Below, piece by piece: positions 16,254 to 23,507 of a stretch of DNA of 34,200 nucleotides. The position numbers and the translations under genes were made by a program. The stretch comes from DATKLL01 sp035542475 (lineage in GTDB: Bacteria; Desulfobacterota; Syntrophia; Syntrophales; UBA2185). The stretch is taken from the NCBI GenBank assembly GCA_035542475.1, contig DATKLL010000016.1, forward strand, positions 1-34,200, in the 5' to 3' direction. Each line of letters opens with the position of its first letter. The first letter of the stretch is position 1. The notes under the pieces are model-generated. The model saw nothing but the letters and a program-made list of their open reading frames with translations. It had not been told where the DNA came from and made no database searches.

Positions 16254-16526
16254 TTAATCACTTTTTGCTCCTTCCTTTGTGAAGACCTCTCTGGCAATGT
16301 CCATTTTATTTTTCCCCCTGATATCAATTCCTTTTTTACGAGCCTCATCCATAAGTAACTCACCGGATTCTGAGAGCAGGGGATAACAGGTCTCATAAGA
16401 GCTGAAATAGTCATATTTACTGATTTCTCGAACATTGTTATTGCGCAAACCGTCAGCTATTAATCCGGTTACCGCCCTGAACAGGTCTTTCGTTAAAAAA
16501 GTTCTTCTCGATTTGTCGCATGCCAT
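16254..16526 (-). CDS. 90-residue hypothetical protein
   Basis: A small, charged, probably soluble protein. The N-terminus (ACDKSRRTFLTKDLF) looks like a twin-arginine motif but has no real hydrophobic stretch after it, so export is doubtful; it may be the remnant of a Tat-linked protein. Residues 50-90 are helical and acidic/basic. The ribosome site is weak (AGAAGAAAA). It is the second gene of the minus-strand cluster, between the NifX-like and membrane protein genes. Function unknown. Confidence 0.6.
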   Translation of the reverse strand: MACDKSRRTFLTKDLFRAVTGLIADGLRNNNVREISKYDYFSSYETCYPLLSESGELLMDEARKKGIDIRGKNKMDIAREVFTKEGAKSD

Positions 16527-16576
16527 AGATTTTTTCTTCTACATCGATGATTGACGCATATCTGCGTGCTATGCTT

Positions 16577-16906
16577 TCAATCTACAATATCTCCATGGTT
16601 TAATTTGCCAGCAATGTACCGATGAAAAACAGCGTCGACATCACCAATGACATTATCGATGAACGGGACGTTATGTTTCCTCATCAATTCCTGGCAATCA
16701 ACCGTCGCGCCCCCGCATATGACCATCTCAACGCTCATGCGGCTGAGGAGCATGGTTAGATCCCCCGGTTCCATATCACCTATGGGAATGACCCACCTCT
16801 CTTCAATAGTCTTGAGATTATTTACAGTGAATATGACGATTTCAGTAGAGTAATTGTATCTTGGGGCGACTCTTCCCTTTAACTGACAAATTGCAATCTT
16901 TCTCAT
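16577..16906 (-). CDS. NifX/NifB-type dinitrogenase iron-molybdenum cofactor domain protein
   Basis: A 109-residue single-domain protein. MRKIAICQLKGRVAPRYNYS replaces the usual MKIAIP...VAxHFGxA opening of the family, and MVICGGATVDCQELMRKHNV corresponds to the GGxGxxAxxxLxxxGI segment. Family members bind Fe-S or FeMo-type cluster precursors (NifX, NifY, VnfX and stand-alone relatives). The HFG motif is changed to RYN, so it may not hold the same cofactor. It is the first gene after the sigma54-type promoter; a frame open from a GTG at 16924 includes the promoter -12 box, so ATG 16906 is preferred. No nitrogenase genes are in the window. Confidence 0.75.
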   Translation of the reverse strand: MRKIAICQLKGRVAPRYNYSTEIVIFTVNNLKTIEERWVIPIGDMEPGDLTMLLSRMSVEMVICGGATVDCQELMRKHNVPFIDNVIGDVDAVFHRYIAGKLNHGDIVD

Positions 16907-16919
16907 GATTGCATGAAAG

Positions 16920-16935
16920 AGCACAATTTATGCCA
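16920..16935 (-). promoter_or_regulatory. Putative sigma54 (-24/-12) promoter of the selenoprotein cluster
   Basis: On the minus strand TGGCATAAATTGTGCT has GG and GC exactly 12 bp apart as required for sigma54 RNA polymerase. It lies between the gene of a sigma54 activator and the first gene of the cluster, with two palindromes 75-190 bp upstream. The predicted start site is only about three bases before ATG 16906, so a (near-)leaderless message is implied; this is the weak point of the call. Confidence 0.6.
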
Positions 16936-17009
16936 TGATTTACCGCATAAAATATTCTAATAAATTAACGTGCTTAATTATTTAGGTCGATTTAAAAATT
17001 ATGACGGAA

Positions 17010-17028
17010 ATGTTGCATTGTGCAACAT
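17010..17028. promoter_or_regulatory. Palindromic activator site 1 (upstream activating sequence)
   Basis: ATGTTGCATTGTGCAACAT: 8-bp arms around TTG, identical to the site at 17095-17113. It lies about 90-100 bp upstream of the predicted sigma54 start, as is usual for enhancer sites of Fis-type activators. Confidence 0.7.
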
Positions 17029-17094
17029 AAGATTGAATGTATGATAGGATATGCTGAAATGACGAGCATTATAACGTTTCGAGCTAATGCAACA

Positions 17095-17113
17095 ATGTTG
17101 CATTGTGCAACAT
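17095..17113. promoter_or_regulatory. Palindromic activator site 2, with an extra half site
   Basis: A second exact copy of the 19-bp palindrome, 85 bp (about eight helical turns) from the first, so both face the same side of the DNA. TGCAACA just before it (17087-17093) adds a third half-site. The copy ends at the stop codon of the activator gene. Confidence 0.7.
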
Positions 17114-18468
17114 CAATTAGTGTTTTGAAGATTGTATTTTTTCATCTTCCTCCAGAGAGTCGTTCGGTTCATTCTAAGATCCATGGAGGTTGCGCTTCGC
17201 CTCCATCCATGAGTTCTAAGTGCCTTCAGAATCTTTTCTTTTTCCTTTTCCTTGTAGGATAACTGCTGCTTTGTACCTATATCGATATCATATGATGACG
17301 GCAGCGGGAATGAATCCTTTTTCTCAAAAAGATAGAGAGGGAGAAGATCTTTATCCATTTTGTCGCCCCGGTGAAGGATCATAGCGTGCTCAATTATGTT
17401 TCTGAGCTCCCGGACATTGCCAGGATAAGGGTAATTTAGGAGAACTCCCATGAAATCGGATGTGACGCCTTTGATTTCTTTTCCCATAATTCTCGCCTGT
17501 TCTGCCAAAAAATGATCCACAAGCAGAGGAACGTCCGCTGATCTTTCCCGGAGAGGCGGGATTTCGACCTCAACCACCCTCAGGCGGTAGTATAAGTCCT
17601 GCCGAAATGCCTTCTCTAAGGTCATGTTGGAAAGCTTGCGGTTTGTCGAGGCGATCACCCGCACATTAACTCTGACAGGACGGGTAGAACCAAGGGGATA
17701 GAATTCCTTTTCATCCAGAACTTGCAAAAGTTTCGCCTGGAGGTCATGGGAAAGCTCGCCAATTTCATCGAGGAAAATAGTTCCTCCCTCAGCCATCTGG
17801 AATCTGCCAAGCTTGTCACGCTTGGCATCGGTAAAGGCCCCTTTTTTGTATCCGAAAAGCTCTGATTCGAGAAGTTGCGATGGAAGAGCAGCGCAGTTGA
17901 CTTTAATGAAAGGGCCGTCCCGGCGGGTGCTGGCGTTATGAACAGCCCTGGCAAAAATGTCTTTACCGGTGCCCGTTTCACCGAGAAGAAGGACAGGTGC
18001 ATTCGTCCGCGCAACTGTGCTCAGAAGGTCGAAGATTCGTACGATTCTTTCATCCTTGCCGATGATATCTCCGAATGAATACAACCCGTGAATCTCTTTC
18101 TCCAGGATAACACGAACCGAATCATCCTGGAAAGATTCGACACCGCCAATGATCTTTCCCTCGCCATCTTGAAGAATCGAAACGGTTATGTCAACGGGAA
18201 TCTCTTTGTTCTTCCTGTTCAAGATCCTGTTCCGAACCTTGACAATCTTGGAACCGGTCTCCATAGCTATCCTGAGGTAGCAGCCCTTGTGACAGAGTTC
18301 CGTCCGGAAAATCTCATAACATTTGCGGCCCAGTGCCTCTTTCTTCGTAAAGCCTGTTATCTTCTCTGCTTCATCGTTGAAATATTTGATATTCCAGTCC
18401 ATGTCCACGGTGAATATTCCCAGAGCCACACTGTTCAGTATTTTACTGCTGTCAAAATCTTTTTTCAT
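17113..18468 (-). CDS. PAS-domain sigma54-dependent transcriptional activator
   Basis: A 451-residue regulator: PAS domain (about residues 8-118), AAA+ sigma54-activation domain (about 133-370) and Fis-type helix-turn-helix (about 405-447, ending in NRTTLWRKMKKY). GETGTGKD (163-170) is Walker A, IFLDEIGEL holds Walker B. The sigma54-contact loop reads GAFTDA rather than GAFTGA, a variant seen in some family members. Three Cys in the PAS domain (50, 59, 63; CHKGC) could bind a cluster or metal or sense redox state. There is no receiver domain, so signal input is probably through PAS. It lies upstream of, and on the same strand as, the cluster at 11097-16906 and most likely activates it through the palindromes at 17010 and 17095. 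Confidence 0.93.
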   Translation of the reverse strand: MKKDFDSSKILNSVALGIFTVDMDWNIKYFNDEAEKITGFTKKEALGRKCYEIFRTELCHKGCYLRIAMETGSKIVKVRNRILNRKNKEIPVDITVSILQDGEGKIIGGVESFQDDSVRVILEKEIHGLYSFGDIIGKDERIVRIFDLLSTVARTNAPVLLLGETGTGKDIFARAVHNASTRRDGPFIKVNCAALPSQLLESELFGYKKGAFTDAKRDKLGRFQMAEGGTIFLDEIGELSHDLQAKLLQVLDEKEFYPLGSTRPVRVNVRVIASTNRKLSNMTLEKAFRQDLYYRLRVVEVEIPPLRERSADVPLLVDHFLAEQARIMGKEIKGVTSDFMGVLLNYPYPGNVRELRNIIEHAMILHRGDKMDKDLLPLYLFEKKDSFPLPSSYDIDIGTKQQLSYKEKEKEKILKALRTHGWRRSATSMDLRMNRTTLWRKMKKYNLQNTN

Positions 18469-18497
18469 CGATACACGTCCTTGTTGGAGCCAAAAGT

Positions 18498-18526
18498 ATA
18501 ATAACAGTCAAGACATCTAATGTCAA
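18498..18526 (-). promoter_or_regulatory. Sigma70-type promoter of the sigma54 activator gene
   Basis: On the minus strand TTGACA (18526-18521), 17-bp spacer, TATTAT (18503-18498), 30 bp before ATG 18468, which has an AAGGA ribosome site. The -35 region lies in ACATCTAATGT, a small inverted repeat (ACAT/ATGT). Confidence 0.65.
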
Positions 18527-18637
18527 ACTGATCCGCCGGGGTTCTGTGTTCTTGACTAATCTCGTGAGTTATGACACAGAAAAACTCGGAGGTGATTAAC
18601 CCTGGCGACATTACGCTATCTTCAGCCGACGGGCATA

Positions 18638-20503
18638 GTGAACCACCCTGAGATCGGTTTCCCGAATTTCATCGAAAACCTTCTCATCAGGATTTTCTTC
18701 GAACCTGTGATAAAGGAAAACATCGGGTGGATCGGTACAACGTACCGCACAGGCTTCAAGAGAAGCTGGACGTTTCGGCTCCGAGGTTTTAAAGGAATCT
18801 ACTGCCTGACTTTTCAGGGCTTTGAGGAAGCGTTGGGCTGGCATCATGGCGCCTTTGACCTTCAGTACTTCCCAGGGGCAGATGAGCCCGTTCTGGATGC
18901 TTTGTCTATCAGAGAGAATCTCCTTCGCGCAGATCCTTCTTTTGATAAATTGGTCCGTCTCGTGCCGGAAGATGGAGATCCTTTAGCGTCGCAATTCATG
19001 GTGGGGAACATCATTTTGTCCTGCGATGTTGGCGAAAAAAACCTATTCCTTTCCCTCTGGTCACCGATCAGATGGCGCGAGATCCGGCAAGCGGGCCTTT
19101 ACACGAAGCTGCGTGACGGATCGCAAATAGAGGCTGTTCCTCCGGGGGGCATTGACAGAAATGTTCCTGCGTTCGCCCTTGCCTGGCCATTTTTCGACAG
19201 GCTCGTTTTGACTTTTGCCTACCAACTGAAAAGACCTCCCCTTTATGTCATACTGAAGCGGAGAAGCTGGCCCGTTTTGATCATAACCGGGGAGAATAGC
19301 TGCGTGCCGTCGGAGAAACATTTTACGCTACAAAATTTTCTTTCTGTCGGATTCGGTCCTCGATCAAAGAAAAAAACAGCTGACCCACGCGACATATGGG
19401 CAATGAATTTTTTCCCGGGAGACACTGGATCACCCCTGTTGCCCGAAACAAAGATTGTCTGGTCCGTGACACCATCGAAGCCTTTACCCAGAAGGGGAAA
19501 TTCACTTTGGTGGAAAGCTCCCTACTGGAAAGAAAAAAGCGGAACAGCAAGATTCCAAAACTTAGGAATTCCTTTCAGGCCTCCTCTTATGATGATAACA
19601 GGATTTCTGGGGAGCGGCAAGACGACACTCCTCAACCAGATCGTTGAGTATAAAGCTCTCTCGTCTTACAAATTCATAGCCGTTATCCAGAATGAGGTAG
19701 GTCATGTCGATGTGGACAGCAAGCTGGTGGACGGCGCTTACCGTGTCACGTCTCTGGAGGAAGGCTGTGTCTGCTGCACCCTGATGGGAGAACTCCATCA
19801 GGCTATACGAAAGATATGCATTGAGTATGAACCAGACTTGATAGTCATCGAGACGACAGGCGTGGCCGATCCCCGCAGCATCATTACCGAGATCCGTGAG
19901 CTCGAAACATCAGTCCGTTTTGACAGTATTGTGTGCGTTGTTGACGTTCTGAATCTGGAATATATCTTGAGAGACTATCCTGTCGCACGATCTCAAATCG
20001 AATGTGCCAATTTGATCCTCCTCAATAAGAAGGACCTAATGGATGAAGAAACTCTGGCGAAAGTGGAGAAGATCATCAGTTCAATCAATCCCCAAGCAAC
20101 AATCCTCCGTACGACTTATGCCCGTGTCAATCCAGGCCTTTTTTTCACCATAGATCAAGATGTCGATGTGCGTGTGATGAAGAAAGATCAGACATCGCTG
20201 GAGTGCATGGATTTGGATATCCAGCAGGTTCGCACGTTCACACTCAGCTTGCCTGGGGATCTGAAGGAATCGTCTTTAATGCGGTTTCTGGACGGTCTTC
20301 CCGATTCTGTTTATCGTCTGAAGGGCGTCATTAAAATAAAGGGCCGAAAACAACCGCAGCTGCTTCAGTACGTGGTTCATCGCTATGAAATCTCCAATTT
20401 TCTGGAGAAGAGTCTGGAACCCAACACTCTCGTATTTGTCGGCAGAAATCTTGACGAAAACAGCTTGAAACAAAAATTCGAGCGGTGTTTTGCCAGAGAG
20501 TGA
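18638..20503 (+). CDS. COG0523 (CobW-like) metallochaperone GTPase with unrecognised N-terminal half
   Basis: The last 304 residues (from 318) are a clear G3E/COG0523 GTPase: MMITGFLGSGKTTLL is Walker A, EEGCVCCTLMGEL carries the CxCC metal site, ETTGVADP and NKKD are nucleotide motifs, and a CobW_C domain ends the protein. These proteins insert metals such as Zn, Co or Fe into target proteins. The first 317 residues match nothing I know and lack a good start (GTG 18638 has no ribosome site). Between 19408 and 19538 another frame has better protein-like composition and joins this frame through a T6 and an A6 run, so two compensating indels are possible. A 78-codon minus-strand frame (18611-18847) overlaps the 5' end. 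The true start is uncertain; the GTPase part is not. Confidence 0.7.
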   Translation: MNHPEIGFPNFIENLLIRIFFEPVIKENIGWIGTTYRTGFKRSWTFRLRGFKGIYCLTFQGFEEALGWHHGAFDLQYFPGADEPVLDALSIRENLLRADPSFDKLVRLVPEDGDPLASQFMVGNIILSCDVGEKNLFLSLWSPIRWREIRQAGLYTKLRDGSQIEAVPPGGIDRNVPAFALAWPFFDRLVLTFAYQLKRPPLYVILKRRSWPVLIITGENSCVPSEKHFTLQNFLSVGFGPRSKKKTADPRDIWAMNFFPGDTGSPLLPETKIVWSVTPSKPLPRRGNSLWWKAPYWKEKSGTARFQNLGIPFRPPLMMITGFLGSGKTTLLNQIVEYKALSSYKFIAVIQNEVGHVDVDSKLVDGAYRVTSLEEGCVCCTLMGELHQAIRKICIEYEPDLIVIETTGVADPRSIITEIRELETSVRFDSIVCVVDVLNLEYILRDYPVARSQIECANLILLNKKDLMDEETLAKVEKIISSINPQATILRTTYARVNPGLFFTIDQDVDVRVMKKDQTSLECMDLDIQQVRTFTLSLPGDLKESSLMRFLDGLPDSVYRLKGVIKIKGRKQPQLLQYVVHRYEISNFLEKSLEPNTLVFVGRNLDENSLKQKFERCFARE

Positions 20504-20637
20504 GGATGACGGCAACGTCATCAGTAACCATGCAGGTCCCTGGTAATTATAGAGAGGAACGCAGTGGCTGATGGAGACGCTGCAAAGCCTGATCTATAAT
20601 ATTAAAACATAAAGTATTTTTGCTGAGGTGGTAGGCT

Positions 20638-20991
20638 ATGATAGATAAATGGATTCAAGAAATAAAAACAGAAGTCGGTCCCGAACAACTAGGTATGATA
20701 CTTGTCCATAACGGCATTGTTAGAGCATCTACAAAGGAAGGGAAACCGGTAAAATACATGAATTTGTCCTTCGATGCAGAAAAACTGGATTTATGGGTAA
20801 ATAAATTCAAAGTATGCGATGGGATTGAAGACATCAGGGTATGGATTAACAGAGGTGCTTTGAATGTGGGCGATGACATCATGTATGTTCTCGTCGCTGG
20901 AAGGTTCAGAACAGATGTGCTCCCAGTTCTACAAGAGCTTTTGTCGATTATTAAAAAAGAGATCGTTACGGAAAAAGAGGTCTGTCTATAG
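20638..20991 (+). CDS. MoaE-like protein (molybdopterin synthase large subunit family)
   Basis: A 117-residue protein matching the core of MoaE: GMILVHNGIVRASTKEGKPV, LSFDAEKLD, a RVWINRGALNVGDDIMYV strand pair and the RTDVLPVLQELLSIIKKE helix. MoaE with MoaD converts precursor Z to molybdopterin. This copy is shorter than usual (about 140-150) and lacks the typical C-terminal end, so it may be a specialised relative rather than the main MoaE. GAGGTGG precedes ATG 20638. It follows the COG0523 gene by 134 bp on the same strand; both point to metal-cofactor assembly. No moaD is next to it. Confidence 0.78.
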   Translation: MIDKWIQEIKTEVGPEQLGMILVHNGIVRASTKEGKPVKYMNLSFDAEKLDLWVNKFKVCDGIEDIRVWINRGALNVGDDIMYVLVAGRFRTDVLPVLQELLSIIKKEIVTEKEVCL

Positions 20992-21050
20992 GATAGAATT
21001 TAAGAAATTGTAAAAGGTAAGAGTAAAAATCAATATTGTAGGTGACATTC

Positions 21051-22361
21051 CTAAGTCCCTCTATTGGTATCTGTTTTCTGTTTTCGCGTCTCTGATTCTT
21101 CCGCCGGGTGTGGTTCTGTAATCTTATCAATCTCTTTATTCTGATACTTTTCTATGATTTGGCGCACTGTTAACCCCTCTTCGGCTTTGTATATATCCAC
21201 GAAGTTGTCTTTTAACATGTAGAAGGCTATTTCTCCGATCTTGGGAGTAAAAACAATATCCAGGTTATGTTTAATGACAGCCTTTATTACCTCTATTGCC
21301 ACATGGATACTATCTTTTTCCTTGATAAATTCATTATAATAAAAATCTTCTATCTCCACTTTATCTTCATCCAGCCTTAGAATGATGAAATATGGTGCTC
21401 TCCCGAAATGATCGTGCACCCTGGAATTAAGGCCGTTAACCTCTTCAACGGGAATAATTGCAGAAAGCGTATCCTTTTTTGAGGGCTCTACATGGACAAA
21501 GACGGAATCAATCTGTTTATAACTGTTTTTAATCAGGTTCTCAATCCTATCAGCCAGTTCATGAGCCTGATACACAGGAGTAGATGGGTTTGTGGCCAGT
21601 TCGCATTCAACCATCTTGAAGGGACCGGATTGACGAATTCTAATTTCATATACATCTTTAACACCTTTTACTTTATGGATCATCTCCTCAATCTCTTTTT
21701 GTAACTTAGGATCAAGGCTTGCATCCATCAAAACCAGGATGGACGACCATGCGTTTTTCATGCCGAGCTTGATAATGAGCAGTGCTATCAATATTATAAC
21801 AGAACCCTCTACATAGGAGACTCTTGCATAGGTCAACAAAATACCCATCATGACAGCGAGAGAAGTGCCTATGTCGAGGAAAGATTCAGTAGCATTGGCT
21901 AATAGGGCCTGCGAATTAATTGCCATACCAATTTCTTTTTCCTTTCGGGCAATAAAATATGCCGCTACAATGGACACAACACTCACCAATACAGGTAACA
22001 AGGGGAAATTGTGGGGTGGAGCTACATGAAAAAACTTAACATATCCTTCTATGAGGTTTTCTATCCCTGCCCATGTGATAAAAACTCCGATTACAAGCGT
22101 TACAAACGTTTCGCCCTTGTATAATCCATAAGGGAACCGCTGGCTCTTTTTGCGGGAAGCAAGCCAGAGGCCAAACCAGGATGCAAAGACTGCCAGGACA
22201 TCGACACCGCTGTGAATTGCATCAACAATCAGAATTCGGGAATCAAACAGGTAGCCGGCGACAAGTTTGATCACTGCCAAGAAGAGAATGGCGAGAGTTG
22301 CGGCAAGCGCAACTGTGCGGCCTCGCATCAGCGCATCCGTGTGGTTCTTTGCAGTACCCAT
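21051..22361 (-). CDS. Cation diffusion facilitator fused to a NifX-type cofactor-binding domain
   Basis: A 436-residue protein. The first ~190 residues have about six membrane spans of the CDF type, with DAIHSGVDVL giving metal-site residues; the partner site reads NATESFLDIG, where many CDF proteins have His or Asp, so metal choice may differ. A cytoplasmic CDF C-terminal domain follows (MDASLDPKLQKEIEEMI...VEPSKK), then a dinitrogenase FeMo-cofactor/NifX domain (SRVHDHFGRAPYFIILRLDEDKVE and on, about 295-400). CDF pumps export Zn, Fe, Mn and others; the fused domain could sense or hold a metal cluster. ATG 22361 is chosen (GAGCGG upstream) since a start 72 bases earlier would overlap the preceding gene. 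Confidence 0.88.
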   Translation of the reverse strand: MGTAKNHTDALMRGRTVALAATLAILFLAVIKLVAGYLFDSRILIVDAIHSGVDVLAVFASWFGLWLASRKKSQRFPYGLYKGETFVTLVIGVFITWAGIENLIEGYVKFFHVAPPHNFPLLPVLVSVVSIVAAYFIARKEKEIGMAINSQALLANATESFLDIGTSLAVMMGILLTYARVSYVEGSVIILIALLIIKLGMKNAWSSILVLMDASLDPKLQKEIEEMIHKVKGVKDVYEIRIRQSGPFKMVECELATNPSTPVYQAHELADRIENLIKNSYKQIDSVFVHVEPSKKDTLSAIIPVEEVNGLNSRVHDHFGRAPYFIILRLDEDKVEIEDFYYNEFIKEKDSIHVAIEVIKAVIKHNLDIVFTPKIGEIAFYMLKDNFVDIYKAEEGLTVRQIIEKYQNKEIDKITEPHPAEESETRKQKTDTNRGT

Positions 22362-22381
22362 AATACACCGCTCAAGGCCCT

Positions 22382-22609
22382 CTACTCGTCCTTTAAAAAT
22401 TGCCGTGTCATAAGGGATCCGCAATTGGGACAATTCCTCTGAAAGCAGGGAATTCCGGGTTCACGGGGAACAATAAGTCCGCACTGAGAACAGATGCAGT
22501 TCGTCGGCGGTCCTCCGGGTCCATAGTCGCCCCTCCCTTTCACACGACCCTCTCTCCACAGTTGATTGCTCCGGTCAAAGCCTCTTTTCCTTCTAAAACC
22601 AAATGGCAT
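22382..22609 (-). CDS. Small zinc-ribbon protein
   Basis: A 75-residue protein with an Arg/Gly-rich N-terminus (MPFGFRRKRGFDRSNQLW) and a CSQCG...CPNCG pair (about residues 40-63) that would bind one zinc; C39 and C55 are nearby. The GPGGPP segment resembles the glycine-rich small proteins that go with NifX and Mrp genes in anaerobes. GGAGGG precedes ATG 22609. It lies 20 bp upstream of the CDF-NifX gene, so the two are cotranscribed. It may be a metal carrier or bind nucleic acid. Confidence 0.75.
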   Translation of the reverse strand: MPFGFRRKRGFDRSNQLWREGRVKGRGDYGPGGPPTNCICSQCGLIVPREPGIPCFQRNCPNCGSLMTRQFLKDE

Positions 22610-22769
22610 TAACCCTCCGGTGTGAGCGCATTGTGTTTTTTGTTACACCTCTATAGTTTTCCCGTCATATAGTTAGCTTTGTACGAATTTTCCCCTTAGA
22701 TTCCATGCATCCATATCAATATTGCGGCAAGAAGAAAAAGGGTTTATGGAGTTCCTCCGGAGTCCTAAA

Positions 22770-23489
22770 TCATGCCTGCCCTTTCTTTCGAACAGCGAAG
22801 TTCCTCATCGCCCTGTGCAGTGTCATGGCGGCAAGAAGGGCACAATGCTTGGCATCATCGGGCATTCCTCCCAGATGCTCCAGGATGGAACTCTGATTGA
22901 TTCTGATGCACTCCTTTGGAGATTTTCCTTTCACCATCACCGTGGCCGCCGAGACGGCTGCATGGGATGTCATGCATCCATCGGTGGTATATCGAATGTC
23001 TTCAATTCTGCCGTTTTTTACCCGCAGAAATATTTCTACCGTATCGCCGCATGGTCCGGTGATCTTTGCATAGCCGTCCGGCTTCTCCATCGTACCGCAA
23101 TTTCTCGGGTTGGTCCCATAATCGATGACTTTTTCTGAAAAAAGCCCCTTTGTTTTTTCAAAAAGCAAATTCATCATTTCTTTTTTGATTTTGTCTTCTT
23201 CCATTCCTGACTCCTGCTTGTGATTCCTCGGCGGGGGCACCCATTTGTGACATGCTGCGCCCTGCGCGCACGGCACTGCGTCGCAACGTTCCTCTCTCCC
23301 GCAACAGGTCTTGCCTCCCTGAGAGCCCATTAATTTGCCTGTTCTGGATTGAACACCACTTGAGAGAATTTTCTTTAAATTCTCACTTCCGCAGAAACCA
23401 CACTTTCCGTCAAATTTTTCCTGGGTGATTCCCTCAAGGAATTCAGAAACCCCACCACACATAGTGCATTCATATTCATGAATCGGCAT
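22770..23489 (-). CDS. Fusion of FmdB zinc ribbon and IscU/NifU-type Fe-S scaffold
   Basis: A 239-residue protein. Residues 1-65 are an FmdB-type ribbon (MPIHEYECTMCGGVSEF...CGFCGSE). A Cys-rich linker follows (CCGREERCDAVPCAQGAACH). From about 105 to 235 is an IscU-like scaffold with all three cluster-binding Cys: TGPCGDT, DGCMTS and KHCALL, and the usual LFSEKVIDYGTNPRN start. IscU builds Fe-S clusters for transfer to apoproteins. This fusion is unusual; the linker holds seven further Cys that could bind another cluster. The gene follows the Mrp gene by 18 bp, so scaffold and Mrp/NBP35 carrier are coproduced. A single continuous frame argues against two genes, although ATGGAAGAAG within it could be an internal start. 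Confidence 0.85.
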   Translation of the reverse strand: MPIHEYECTMCGGVSEFLEGITQEKFDGKCGFCGSENLKKILSSGVQSRTGKLMGSQGGKTCCGREERCDAVPCAQGAACHKWVPPPRNHKQESGMEEDKIKKEMMNLLFEKTKGLFSEKVIDYGTNPRNCGTMEKPDGYAKITGPCGDTVEIFLRVKNGRIEDIRYTTDGCMTSHAAVSAATVMVKGKSPKECIRINQSSILEHLGGMPDDAKHCALLAAMTLHRAMRNFAVRKKGQA

Positions 23490-23507
23490 GTCTCAAAGCA
23501 CTTTCGA

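Noticed and set aside
18611..18847. Minus-strand 78-codon frame with protein-like composition (DPPDVFLYHRFEENPDEKVF)
   Set aside because: It overlaps the long plus-strand frame leading into the COG0523 GTPase, has no clear ribosome site and no recognised family. It remains possible if the true start of the plus-strand gene lies further downstream.
22740..22772. Possible UGA read-through at the end of the FmdB-IscU gene
   Set aside because: The IscU domain is complete before the stop, the residue there is not an expected Cys position, and the sequence after it is not protein-like.
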